Shown here in pieces: positions 56,730 to 64,000 of a stretch of 64,000 nt of DNA. Position 1 is the stretch's first letter; the number at the start of each line of letters is the position of its first letter. The DNA is from Phytohabitans suffuscus (lineage in GTDB: Bacteria > Actinomycetota > Actinomycetes > Mycobacteriales > Micromonosporaceae). The translations under genes were made by a program, and so were the position numbers. The stretch spans positions 8,494,320 to 8,558,319 of the forward strand of contig NZ_AP022871.1 in the NCBI RefSeq assembly GCF_011764565.1, written 5' to 3'. The notes below the pieces were generated by a model that saw only the letters and a list, made by a program, of their open reading frames with translations, was not told where the DNA came from and did not search any database.

Positions 56730-57846
56730 CTAGCCGGAGGCGGGGTAGGCGCGGGTCTCGGTGGCTTTGACCGCGGCCCAGACCTGCTGGCCGGGGTGAG
56801 CTGGAGGTGGGCGGCGGCGGCCGGGTGATGTCGGCGGCGACGCCGATCGGGCCGTCGAGCTGGATGCGCAGGTTGTCGCCGTGGCGCTGGATGCCGGTGA
56901 TCGTGGCTGGCCAGACGTTGCGGGGGCTGCCGTCGGGGCGGGCCGGGTGCAGTGCCACGGCGGAGGGTGGGAACGCCACGAACGCGTCGCCCTCCAGCCG
57001 GTCGGTGGTGGCCAGCGCGAACCCTTGGCCGATGTGGACGGTGTGGCCGTCGGCGGTGCCGCGGTAGAGGTTGAGGCCGACGAGGCGGGCGACGTAGTCG
57101 GTGCGGGGTTGGGCGGTGATCGTGGCCGCGTCGCCTTCCTGCACGATCTGGCCGTGCTCGACGATGACGAGGCGGTCGGCCAGCACGAGGGCGTCGAGTG
57201 GGTCGTGGGTGACCAGGAGGGTGGCGCCGGGGTGTTCGGCGAGGTGACGGTGCAACTCGGCGCGGGTGTCCAGGCGGGTCCGGGCGTCGAGGGCGGCCAG
57301 GGGTTCGTCGAGCAGGAGCAGGGCGGGGTCGACGGCGAGGGCGCGGGCGAGGGCGACGCGTTGGGCCTGGCCGCCGGACAGGTGGCGCGGCTTGCGGGAC
57401 GCGTATTCGGCGAGTCCGACCCGGTCGAGCCAGGTGGTCGCGCGGGACCGGGCTTCGTCGCGGCGGACGCCGTGCCGGCGTGGCCCGAACGCGACGTTGT
57501 CCAACGCGGACAGGTGCGGGAAGAGCAGGTAGTCCTGGAAGACGACGCCGATCGGCCGCCGTTCGGTGGGGGTCCAGGTCCGCCGGTCCGGGCGGTCGAG
57601 GTCACGCCCGTCCAGCACGACGTGCCCGCCGGTGAGGGGTTGCAGGCCGGCCAGGGCGCGCAGGGCGGTGGTCTTGCCGGCACCGTTGGGGCCGAGCAAC
57701 GCCACCACCTCACCCTTGTCGATGGCCAGGGGCAGGTCGAGGCGGAAGCCACCCCGGTCGACGGTGAGGTGCGCGTCGAGCAACGGCCCACCGGTGTCGT
57801 CGCGGATCGGGGCGATGTCGCTGTGTCGGACGGTGCGGTCGGTCAT
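56730..57846 (-). CDS. modC: Molybdate ABC transporter ATP-binding protein (two frameshifts near the C-terminus)
   Basis: ATPase of the molybdate importer. Walker A LGPNGAGKTTALRALAG near residue 51, signature LSGGQAQRVALARALAVDP and Walker B LLLLDEPLAALDA, with the H-loop TLLVTHDPLDAL. The C-terminal TOBE domain is broken twice (G run 56793-56796, C pair 56821-56822). Adding one base at each gives ITRAAAAHLQLTPGQQVWAAVKATE and a 372-residue protein ending AYPASG. Its ATG overlaps the modB stop (ATGA). Confidence 0.92.
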
Positions 57847-58658
57847 GGGCTGGTGATCCATTTGTCGCGGAGGGTGGCCAGGATCGTGATGGAGACGGTG
57901 AGCAGGATGAGGCTGAGCACGATGGCGGACTGCAGGTCGGTCTCCAGGGCGAGGTAGACGGCCAGGGGCATGGTCTGGGTGCGGCCGGGGAAGTTCCCGG
58001 CGAAGGTGATGGTGGCCCCGAACTCCCCCAACGCCCGCGCCCAGCACAGCACCGCACCAGCCGCCACCCCGGGCGCGACCAGCGGCAGCGTGACGTGCGT
58101 GAACGTGGTCCACCGGCCGGCGCCGAGCGTGGCCGCCGCCTCCTCGTAGCGGGTGTCCGCGCCGCGCAGCGCACCCTCGACGGCGATGACCAGGAACGGC
58201 ATCGCGACGAACGCCTCGGCCAGCACGACCCCGGTGGTGGTGAACGGCAGGGTGATGCCGAACGTGGAGTCCAGCCAGCCGCCGACGATGCCCCGCCGCC
58301 CGAAGACCAGCAGCAGCGCGACGCCGCCGACCACCGGCGGCAGGACGAGCGGCACGGTGACGAGTGCCCGGATGATCCGCCGGCCGGGGAAGGAGACCCG
58401 GGCCAGCAGCCACGCGAGGGGGACGCCGAGCAGGAGGCAGAGCAGGGTGGCCAGGGTGGCGGTCTGCAGCGACAGCCGCAACGCGGTGAGCACGCCGGGC
58501 TCGGTGAGCCGTTGCGGCAGGGTGGTCCACGGGGTGCGGATCAGCAGCCCGGCCAGCGGCAGTACGAGGAAGAGCAGGCCGAGGGCGGCCGGCACGACCA
58601 GCGGCAGCGGGACGCGCCCGCCGACCCGCCGCCGGGCCGCCCTCGGTTCGCCACCCAT
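57843..58658 (-). CDS. modB: Molybdate ABC transporter permease
   Basis: A 271-residue permease with about six membrane helices (LPLVVPAALGLLFLVLPLAGLL; ALRLSLQTATLATLLCLLLGVPLAWLLARV). The EAA loop reads YEEAAATLGAGRWTTFTHVTLPLVAPGV, the site that contacts ModC. It sits 5 bases from the end of modA and is coupled to modC by a 4-base overlap. The start used is the ATG at 58656-58658. Confidence 0.93.
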   Translation of the reverse strand: MGGEPRAARRRVGGRVPLPLVVPAALGLLFLVLPLAGLLIRTPWTTLPQRLTEPGVLTALRLSLQTATLATLLCLLLGVPLAWLLARVSFPGRRIIRALVTVPLVLPPVVGGVALLLVFGRRGIVGGWLDSTFGITLPFTTTGVVLAEAFVAMPFLVIAVEGALRGADTRYEEAAATLGAGRWTTFTHVTLPLVAPGVAAGAVLCWARALGEFGATITFAGNFPGRTQTMPLAVYLALETDLQSAIVLSLILLTVSITILATLRDKWITSP

Positions 58659-58663
58659 CCGGG

Positions 58664-59461
58664 TCAGGGTGCCTGGAACCCGGCCGCGGTCAGCACCGCC
58701 CTGCCCACATCCGACTGGATGTAGGTGACGAACGCTTGCGCGGCGGTCTTGTTCGGTGCGTCTTTGAGCACGACGAGGGGGTAGTCGTTGATCGCCCCGG
58801 CTGATTCGGGGAACTCGATACCGTCCACATCGGCCGTGGCGGCTTTGGCGTCGGTGCGGTAGACCAGCGCGGCGTCGACCTCGCCGAGTTTCACCTTGGA
58901 CAGCGCCGCCTTCACGTCCTGTTCCAAGGTCACCGGAGTCAGGGCGACCCCGGCGGCGTCGAGGGCCTTGCTCGCGGCGGCGCCGCACGGCACCTGCTCG
59001 GCGCAGAGCGCGACCTTGACCCCCGGCTTGGTCAGGTCAGCCAACCCCGTCACCCCGTTCGGGTTGCCCTTGGGCACGGCGATGACGAGCTGGTTCTTCA
59101 CGAAGACGACGGGGGTGCCGTCACCGTTGCCGGCGTCGGTCACGGTCTTCATCGTCGCCGGCGAGGCGGCCGCGAAAATGTCCGCCGGGGCGCCCTGGTT
59201 GATCTGCGTCGCCAGCTGCGAACTGCCAGCGAAGTTGAACGTCACCTCCACACCCGGATTGGCCGCCTCGAAGTCCTCACCGATCCGGGTGAACGACTCC
59301 GTCAACGACGCCGCCGCGAACACGGTCACATCACCGGTCACCCCCGACCCGCCGGCGCCGGCCGACGGCGCCGCGGCCGAGCCGTCGTCACCGTCGCCGC
59401 AGCCGGCCAGACCGACCACCGCCGCCACCAGCAGCGCGGCCACCCGCGCACCCATCCTCAC
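58664..59461 (-). CDS. modA: Molybdate-binding lipoprotein
   Basis: A 265-residue substrate-binding lipoprotein. The lipobox LAGC lies at residues 19-22 after a hydrophobic signal. Molybdate-binding blocks are VFAAASLTESFTRIG, FAGSSQLATQINQGAPADIFAAAS and LGEVDAALVYRTDA with AINDYPLVVL. Starts with GTG at 59461 (ATG at 59455 is also possible), overlapping the stop of the HTH-Mop regulator. Molybdenum supplied here would serve the nitrate reductase seen at 48-52 kb. Confidence 0.95.
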   Translation of the reverse strand: MRMGARVAALLVAAVVGLAGCGDGDDGSAAAPSAGAGGSGVTGDVTVFAAASLTESFTRIGEDFEAANPGVEVTFNFAGSSQLATQINQGAPADIFAAASPATMKTVTDAGNGDGTPVVFVKNQLVIAVPKGNPNGVTGLADLTKPGVKVALCAEQVPCGAAASKALDAAGVALTPVTLEQDVKAALSKVKLGEVDAALVYRTDAKAATADVDGIEFPESAGAINDYPLVVLKDAPNKTAAQAFVTYIQSDVGRAVLTAAGFQAP

Positions 59462-59883
59462 GAGCTGGACCTCCCTCTACTGCCAACGGCCGGGGCGGAG
59501 CGCTCCACCACGACCGTCGTCGACTTGATCACCGCCACGGCCACCGACCCGACCTTGAGGTCGAGGTCGTCGGCCGCCTCGCGGCTCATGAGCGACACCA
59601 CCCGGAACGGCCCGGCCTGGATGTCCACCTGCGCCATCACCGTGTCCTTGACCACGGCGGTGACGATGCCCCGCAGCCGGTTGCGCGCCGAGGACGCGTC
59701 CGAGCGGTCCTCGGCGTCGGCGGACTGGGAGCGCACGAAACCGGCGAGGTCGACGCCGTCGATGACCCGGTGGCCGTGCTCGTCGCGCGCCGCCGCGAGC
59801 CGGCCCGCGTCCACCCACCGGCGCACGGTGTCGGCACTCACCCCGAGCAGCTCGGCGGCCTCACCTATCCGGAACACCGTCAC
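59458..59883 (-). CDS. HTH-Mop molybdate-responsive regulator or molybdate-binding protein
   Basis: A 141-residue protein. The N-terminal 50 residues form a MerR/excisionase-like winged helix (FRIGEAAELLGVSADTVRRWVDAGRL). The C-terminal 70 residues are a Mop/TOBE domain (NRLRGIVTAVVKDTVMAQVDIQAGPFRVVSLMSREAADDLDLKVGSVAVAVIKSTTVVV), the molybdate-binding unit of ModE and molbindins. It is first in the mod operon and overlaps modA. I infer it represses or senses molybdate. Confidence 0.88.
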   Translation of the reverse strand: MTVFRIGEAAELLGVSADTVRRWVDAGRLAAARDEHGHRVIDGVDLAGFVRSQSADAEDRSDASSARNRLRGIVTAVVKDTVMAQVDIQAGPFRVVSLMSREAADDLDLKVGSVAVAVIKSTTVVVERSAPAVGSRGRSSS

Positions 59884-59986
59884 AGCGGCAGCCTACCGAT
59901 ACGCACATGCGATGCGAATCCACCAATCCGGCTTGCATTCTCCCGGTTGACTGGCCCTGTCGGTGCCGCAACTGCATGATGGTTCC

Positions 59987-61015
59987 ATGGCTGGCCCACC
60001 GGCACCGCTGACCGACGATCAGGCCCGGCGCTGGTCCGAGGTCCTGGACAACCTCGCCGGCGCCCTGCCGCCCGGCGCCGCCTCGGTGGTCGTCGACGGC
60101 GGCGAGCACACCCGGGTCGTCGCCGACCGGCTGGCCGCCACCCTGCTCGCCGCGGGGCGCCCCTGCGTCCGGCTCACCGCCGGCAACGGCCGTCCACTCG
60201 CCACCTCCGCGCACGAGGTCGCGCTCGCCGACGGTCCGCAGTGGCGCGACCGCCCGCCGTCCGGGCGGTGGGACGTGGTGATCTGGCTGCGCACCCCGCC
60301 GGCGCCGGGCGCGGAGCGCACCGACCGCAACCGCGACGCCGACATCGTCGTCGACCTGCACGATCCGGGGTGGCCGGTGATCCGCCACCTCACCGCCCGG
60401 CTGGCCCGGCACGGCCACTGGTACATCACGGAGTCGCGGGCGTTCTTCGCCACCCGCGCGCACACCTGGGACACCAAGTTCGGCGACGACCTGCCGGCGT
60501 ACGCGGCGGCGGTCGCCGAGGCCGGCATCGCGCCCGGCGGCGTGGTCGTCGACGCGGGCTGCGGCACCGGCCGGGCCCTGCCCGCGCTGCGCGACGCGGT
60601 CGGCCCCACCGGCACGGTCGTCGGCCTCGACCTGACCCCGCAGATGCTGTCCGTCGCCCGGCCCCGGGCCGGGGCCGCCGGCGCGAGCCTGGTCCTCGGC
60701 GACGCGCACCACCTGCCGATCGCCGGCGCCAGCGTCGACGCGGTCTTCGCCGCCGGGCTGATCACCCACCTGCCCGACCCCGGCGTCGGCCTGGCCGAGC
60801 TGGCCCGGATCACCCGGCCGGGCGGCCGGCTCGTGCTCTTCCACCCCTCCGGCCGGGTCGCCCTCGCGGCCCGCCACGGCCACGCGCTGCGGCCCGACGA
60901 CCCGCTCGGCGAGGGCCCGCTGCGCGCGGCGACCGACCGCACCGGCTGGCTGCTGTGCGCGTACGACGACCCGCCGCACCGGTTCTTCGCCGTCGCCACC
61001 CGCCACCGCTCCTGA
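59987..61015 (+). CDS. SAM-dependent methyltransferase
   Basis: A 342-residue protein. The N-terminal 130 residues resemble a nucleoside-kinase-like fold but lack its P-loop. From about residue 175 comes a class I methyltransferase domain: VVVDAGCGTGRALPAL, VVGLDLTPQMLSVARP, and GDAHHLPIAGASVDAVFAAGLITHLPDPG with ARITRPGGRLVLFHPSG. A short signature, TWDTKFGDDL, sits between them. The methyl acceptor is unknown. It is divergent from the mod operon. Confidence 0.85.
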   Translation: MAGPPAPLTDDQARRWSEVLDNLAGALPPGAASVVVDGGEHTRVVADRLAATLLAAGRPCVRLTAGNGRPLATSAHEVALADGPQWRDRPPSGRWDVVIWLRTPPAPGAERTDRNRDADIVVDLHDPGWPVIRHLTARLARHGHWYITESRAFFATRAHTWDTKFGDDLPAYAAAVAEAGIAPGGVVVDAGCGTGRALPALRDAVGPTGTVVGLDLTPQMLSVARPRAGAAGASLVLGDAHHLPIAGASVDAVFAAGLITHLPDPGVGLAELARITRPGGRLVLFHPSGRVALAARHGHALRPDDPLGEGPLRAATDRTGWLLCAYDDPPHRFFAVATRHRS

Positions 61016-61157
61016 CCAGGGCGATCCTTCCACCATCGGCCGCCCGCGACCCCAATATGTAGGCATCTTACTCGTACGAACGGCTGGCCTTCTTATGACC
61101 GATCGACTATGGTCTGTCTAGCTGTTCATCCGAGTGCGCGTCTCGCGGAGGGTCACG

Positions 61158-61970
61158 ATGAGGGTCACGTCCACGCACCAGCCCCTGCCGGCGGCGCAGG
61201 CGGCGCCCAGCCGGGTCGACGAGGCCGCCGACCTGCTGGTCACCCTCGCCCGGATGCCGCAGGGCCACCCCGACCGGGCCGCCGTCCGCGACCGGGCGAT
61301 CGAGCAGCTGCTGCCGCTGGCCCAGCACCTGGCCCGCCGCTTCCGCGACCGCGGCGAGCCGTTCGACGACCTGGTCCAGACCGCGACCCTCGGGCTGATC
61401 AAGGCGGTCGACAGGTTCGACCCCGACCGCGGCACCGACTTCGCCGGGTTCGCGATCCCGACGATCATCGGCGAGATCAAGCGCCACTTCCGCGACCGCA
61501 CCTGGGCCGTCCGGGTGCCGCGCCGCCTGCAGGAGCTGCGCCTGATGATCAACGAGGCCAACTCGGCGCTGACCCAGGACCTGGGCCGCTCGCCGACCGT
61601 GGCCCAGGTCGCCGCCCACCTCGGCATCAGCGAGGAGGAGGTGCTGGAGGGCATGGAGGGCGCCCGCGCCTACAACGCCACCTCGCTGTCCACCCCGGTC
61701 TCCGGCGACGTCGGCGGCGGCACCGCCCTCGGCGACCTGCTGGGCGACATCGACCCCGGCTTCGACACGGTGGAGGCCCGGGCCACGCTGGCCAAGGCGC
61801 TGCGCACGCTGCCCGAGCGGGAGCGCCGGATCGTCCTCATGCGGTTCTGCGGCAACCTGACCCAGCAGCAGATCGCCGACCAGGTCGGCATCTCGCAGAT
61901 GCACGTCTCCCGCCTGCTCGCCCGGACCCTCGCCCGCTTACGCGACGAGCTGGCCGACCTGCGGCGATAG
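61158..61970 (+). CDS. SigB/SigF-family stress sigma factor
   Basis: A 270-residue alternative sigma factor. Region 2 reads GEPFDDLVQTATLGLIKAVDRFDPDRGTDFAGFAIPTIIGEIKRHFRDRTWAVRVPRR, region 3 LGRSPTVAQVAAHLGISEEEVLEGMEGARAYNATSLS, and region 4 LPERERRIVLMRFCGNLTQQQIADQVGISQMHVSRLLARTLARLR. GGAGGG precedes the ATG at 61158. These factors in actinomycetes direct osmotic, oxidative or sporulation responses. No anti-sigma or anti-anti-sigma genes lie beside it here, so its control system must be elsewhere. Confidence 0.92.
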   Translation: MRVTSTHQPLPAAQAAPSRVDEAADLLVTLARMPQGHPDRAAVRDRAIEQLLPLAQHLARRFRDRGEPFDDLVQTATLGLIKAVDRFDPDRGTDFAGFAIPTIIGEIKRHFRDRTWAVRVPRRLQELRLMINEANSALTQDLGRSPTVAQVAAHLGISEEEVLEGMEGARAYNATSLSTPVSGDVGGGTALGDLLGDIDPGFDTVEARATLAKALRTLPERERRIVLMRFCGNLTQQQIADQVGISQMHVSRLLARTLARLRDELADLRR

Positions 61971-61971
61971 C

Positions 61972-62046
61972 GCGTCCCCGCCGGCGTCAGCGTCCCCAGC
62001 CGGCGATAGCGTCCCCGGCCGGCGTCAGCGTCCTCAGCCGGCGTCC
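61972..62046 (+). repeat. Four-unit tandem repeat at the sigma factor / nhaA junction
   Basis: Units of 18-19 bases (GCGTCCCCAGCCGGCGTCA-like), four in a row, beginning just after the sigma stop and covering the nhaA stop codon. The unit GGCGATAGC also occurs at the sigma 3' end. Confidence 0.75.
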
Positions 62047-63320
62047 GGCAGGTACGCGTCCGGCACCCCGTCGTGGTCCTCGTCGCGGGCCTGGGCCGCC
62101 CGCAGCCGGCGGTGGGCATGGTCGCGGAGCCGCAGCACGACGGTCGCCAGCAGCGCCGCGCCGACCGAGCCGGCCAGCACCGCCACCGTGACCTGCTCCG
62201 CGCGGGCCGTGCCGTGCCCGAAGGCGAGCTCCCCGATCAGCAGCGACACGGTGAAGCCGATCCCGCCGAGCAGGCCCAGCCCGACCACGTCCGCCCAGCC
62301 GAGCCCCTCGTCCAGGCTGGCCCTGGTGAACCGGGCGACCAGCCAGGTCGCGGCCGTGATGCCGACCGCCTTGCCGACCACCAGCGCGGTGACCACCCCG
62401 AGCGCGACCGGGTCGGTGAGGGCGTCCGCGAGGCCGTCCAGCCCGCCGACGGTCACCCCGGCGGTCAGGAACGCGAACACGGGTACCGCCACGCCCGCCG
62501 AGATCGGCCGGAAGCGGTGCTCGAAGCGCCCGGCCAGCCCGTCGCCGTCCCGGCCCACCGGCACCGTGAACGCGAGCAGCACCCCGGCCACCGTGGCGTG
62601 CACGCCCGACTCGTGGACCAGGACCCAGGTGGCGGCGGCGAGCGGGAGCAGCAGCCACCACGAGCGGATCCCCCGCTGTACGAGCAGGGCGAAGACGGCG
62701 AGCGGCACCGCCGCGCCGAGCAGCGGCAGCACGTCGAGGCCCGCGGTGTAGAAGACCGCGATGATCACGATGGCGATCAGGTCGTCGACCACGGCCAGCG
62801 TCAGCATGAACGTGCGCAGCGCGCTGGGCAGGTGCCGCCCGACCACGGCCAGCACGGCGAGGGCGAACGCGATGTCCGTCGCGGTCGGCACCGCCCAGCC
62901 GCGCGCCGCGCCGCCGCCCGCTCCCCCGGCGATCAGCAGGTACAGGAGCGCGGGTACCGCCACACCACCGGCCGCCGCCGCGACCGGCACCGCCGCGCGC
63001 CGCGGGTCGCGCAGGTCGCCGGCGACGAACTCGCGCTTGAGCTCCAGCCCGGCGACGAAGAAGAAGATGGCCAGCAGCCCGTCCGCCGCCCAGGCGCCGA
63101 CGCTGAGGTCGAGGTGCAGGGCGGCCGGGCCGACGACCTGGTCGCGCAGCGCGTCGTACCCGTCCGACCAGGGCGTGTTGGCCCAGATGACGCCGAGCAG
63201 CGCGGCGCCGAGCAGCAGCGCGCCGCCGATCGTCTCCTGGCGCAGGATCGCCGCCACCCGCCGCGCCTCGACCCAGGAGCCGAGCCGGAACAGCCGTGTC
63301 TTGGAACGCGCAGGTGCCAT
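62034..63320 (-). CDS. nhaA: Na+/H+ antiporter NhaA
   Basis: A 428-residue antiporter with about eleven membrane helices, from the ATG at 63318-63320. Conserved blocks are FFFVAGLELKREFVAGDL, PTATDIAFALAVLA, LTLAVVDDLIAIVIIAVFY (the acidic pair for Na+ binding), GGIGFTVSLLIGELAF and the mid-helix GVHATVAGVLLAFTVP. The tail has DEDHDGVPDAYLPDAG, an acidic EF-hand-like run that is not usual in the family. It converges on the sigma factor. It removes sodium in exchange for protons. Confidence 0.94.
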   Translation of the reverse strand: MAPARSKTRLFRLGSWVEARRVAAILRQETIGGALLLGAALLGVIWANTPWSDGYDALRDQVVGPAALHLDLSVGAWAADGLLAIFFFVAGLELKREFVAGDLRDPRRAAVPVAAAAGGVAVPALLYLLIAGGAGGGAARGWAVPTATDIAFALAVLAVVGRHLPSALRTFMLTLAVVDDLIAIVIIAVFYTAGLDVLPLLGAAVPLAVFALLVQRGIRSWWLLLPLAAATWVLVHESGVHATVAGVLLAFTVPVGRDGDGLAGRFEHRFRPISAGVAVPVFAFLTAGVTVGGLDGLADALTDPVALGVVTALVVGKAVGITAATWLVARFTRASLDEGLGWADVVGLGLLGGIGFTVSLLIGELAFGHGTARAEQVTVAVLAGSVGAALLATVVLRLRDHAHRRLRAAQARDEDHDGVPDAYLPDAG

Positions 63321-63497
63321 CGGGGCAGTTGCCTTTCCGGGGGTCGCGGCAGCCAGTGCCGACCAGACTTCCCGGCGCGCCTGGCCCCACCCTAACCCGC
63401 GGCCGGGCCCGGCGAACCGCGAACCCACCCGCGCGGCCCGCCCCGAACCCCGCGCGCGCCGGAAATCCCGCGCGGCGTCGGGTGTACGGCGGGTTGA

Positions 63498-64000
63498 ATG
63501 CGGGGCGTGACTCTTCCCGCTGGTTGGACCGCCCGCCGGCCGACCCTCGACGACCTGCCGGCGATCCTCGCGCTGGTGCACGCCAGCGACGTCGCCGCCG
63601 TCGGGCATCCGGACTTCAGCGCCGACGACGTGCGCGAGGCGCTGGCCGGCAGCCCGTACGTCTCGCCCGAGCGCGACTCCCTGCTGGCGTACGCGCCGGA
63701 CGGGTCGCTCGCCGGCTGGGCCTACCTGGAGAACGAGAACGGCGGCGACCGCGACTTCCTCGAGGTCTACACGCATCCGCGCACCGGGCTGCCGGCGCAG
63801 GCCCCGCTGCTGGCGATGACGCTCGCCCGGGTCGCGGAGCGGGTCGGCGAGCTGGGCCTGACCACGATGACCGTACGGGCCGGGGCGATCCCGACCGAGA
63901 AGCCGTACATCGCGGCGCTGCGGGACGCGGGGTTCGAGTTCGTCAAGCGGTACGCCCGCATGCGGCGTTCGCTGGACGGGGTGCCGGCCGCCGCCCCCGC
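63498..64000 (+). CDS. GNAT-family N-acetyltransferase, C-terminus beyond window
   Basis: ATG at 63498 (a GTG at 63507 is also possible). WTARRPTLDDLPAILALVHASD is a typical GNAT start. The segment TLARVAERVGELGLTTMTVRAGAIPTEKPYIAALRDAGFEFVKRYARMRR forms the second half-domain. Residues to LDGVPAAAP are visible, with no stop before position 64000. Long GNATs with duplicated domains (mycothiol-type) begin this way; which one this is cannot be told. Confidence 0.75.
   Translation, partial: MRGVTLPAGWTARRPTLDDLPAILALVHASDVAAVGHPDFSADDVREALAGSPYVSPERDSLLAYAPDGSLAGWAYLENENGGDRDFLEVYTHPRTGLPAQAPLLAMTLARVAERVGELGLTTMTVRAGAIPTEKPYIAALRDAGFEFVKRYARMRRSLDGVPAAAP

Noticed and set aside
61972..62046. 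CRISPR-like array at the sigma/nhaA junction
   Set aside because: No spacers between units; a plain tandem repeat.

Overview
This is a 64 kb stretch of very GC-rich chromosome from an actinomycete. It is most likely a member of the Micromonosporaceae, judging by the GC-saturated third codon positions, abundant GTG and TTG starts, the BTAD-free LAL and SARP-type regulator landscape, a GAF-regulated aldehyde dehydrogenase, and a GAGCGAGCGGAGCGAGCG-type intergenic repeat that I associate with that family. The family assignment is inference; no rRNA or tRNA gene was seen.

Layout. 1-13 kb: a dynamin-like GTPase (runs off the left edge), a LAL-type LuxR regulator with a small HTH regulator, an acyltransferase, cytochrome bd oxidase cydAB behind a BlaI/MecI-like palindrome, an FMN-binding oxidase-family protein, a conserved hypothetical, a phytanoyl-CoA dioxygenase-family enzyme and an Hsp70-transmembrane-propeller protein. 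13-17.3 kb: a compact NRPS-independent siderophore operon (two IucA/IucC synthetases and a PLP decarboxylase). 17.3-23.6 kb: small enzymes (two GNATs, zinc peptidase, Nudix-like, HAD), and an XRE/TPR regulator cluster with an HD-domain protein. 23.7-29.7 kb: metH, a PAC2-family protein and a GntR/HutC regulator. 29.9-37.4 kb: the Kdp potassium system, kdpF-A-B-C-D, with an extra 27-residue membrane peptide ahead of kdpF and no kdpE. 37.9-43.5 kb: a secreted GH5 mannanase with CBM2, a phosphatase, an MFS transporter, a hydrolase, a methyltransferase and a glyoxalase-fold protein. 43.5-44.5 kb: gene-free and repeat-rich. 44.5-52 kb: the DUF779/aldehyde dehydrogenase pair with a divergent-acting GAF regulator, and a single-chain nitrate reductase fused to a CysJ-like flavoreductase.

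52-56.7 kb is the accessory part: base composition drops visibly (29 G+C in the 60 bases at 53461-53520), and it carries an OLD-family ATPase/TOPRIM nuclease, a membrane-anchored protein of unknown function, and a truncated XRE regulator. It is bracketed by two diverged copies of the same gene tail plus terminator. 56.7-64 kb returns to core content: modABC with an HTH-Mop regulator, a methyltransferase, a SigB/SigF-family sigma factor, nhaA and a GNAT.

Two window-wide observations matter for any reader. First, eleven genes contain single-base frameshifts (twelve sites), and every one is repaired by adding one base to a G or C run. This points to sequencing or assembly homopolymer contraction rather than pseudogenes, so those genes are annotated here as continuous. 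Second, a 60-70 base palindrome-centred repeat occurs about ten times between genes, including two copies 12 kb apart that are almost identical.
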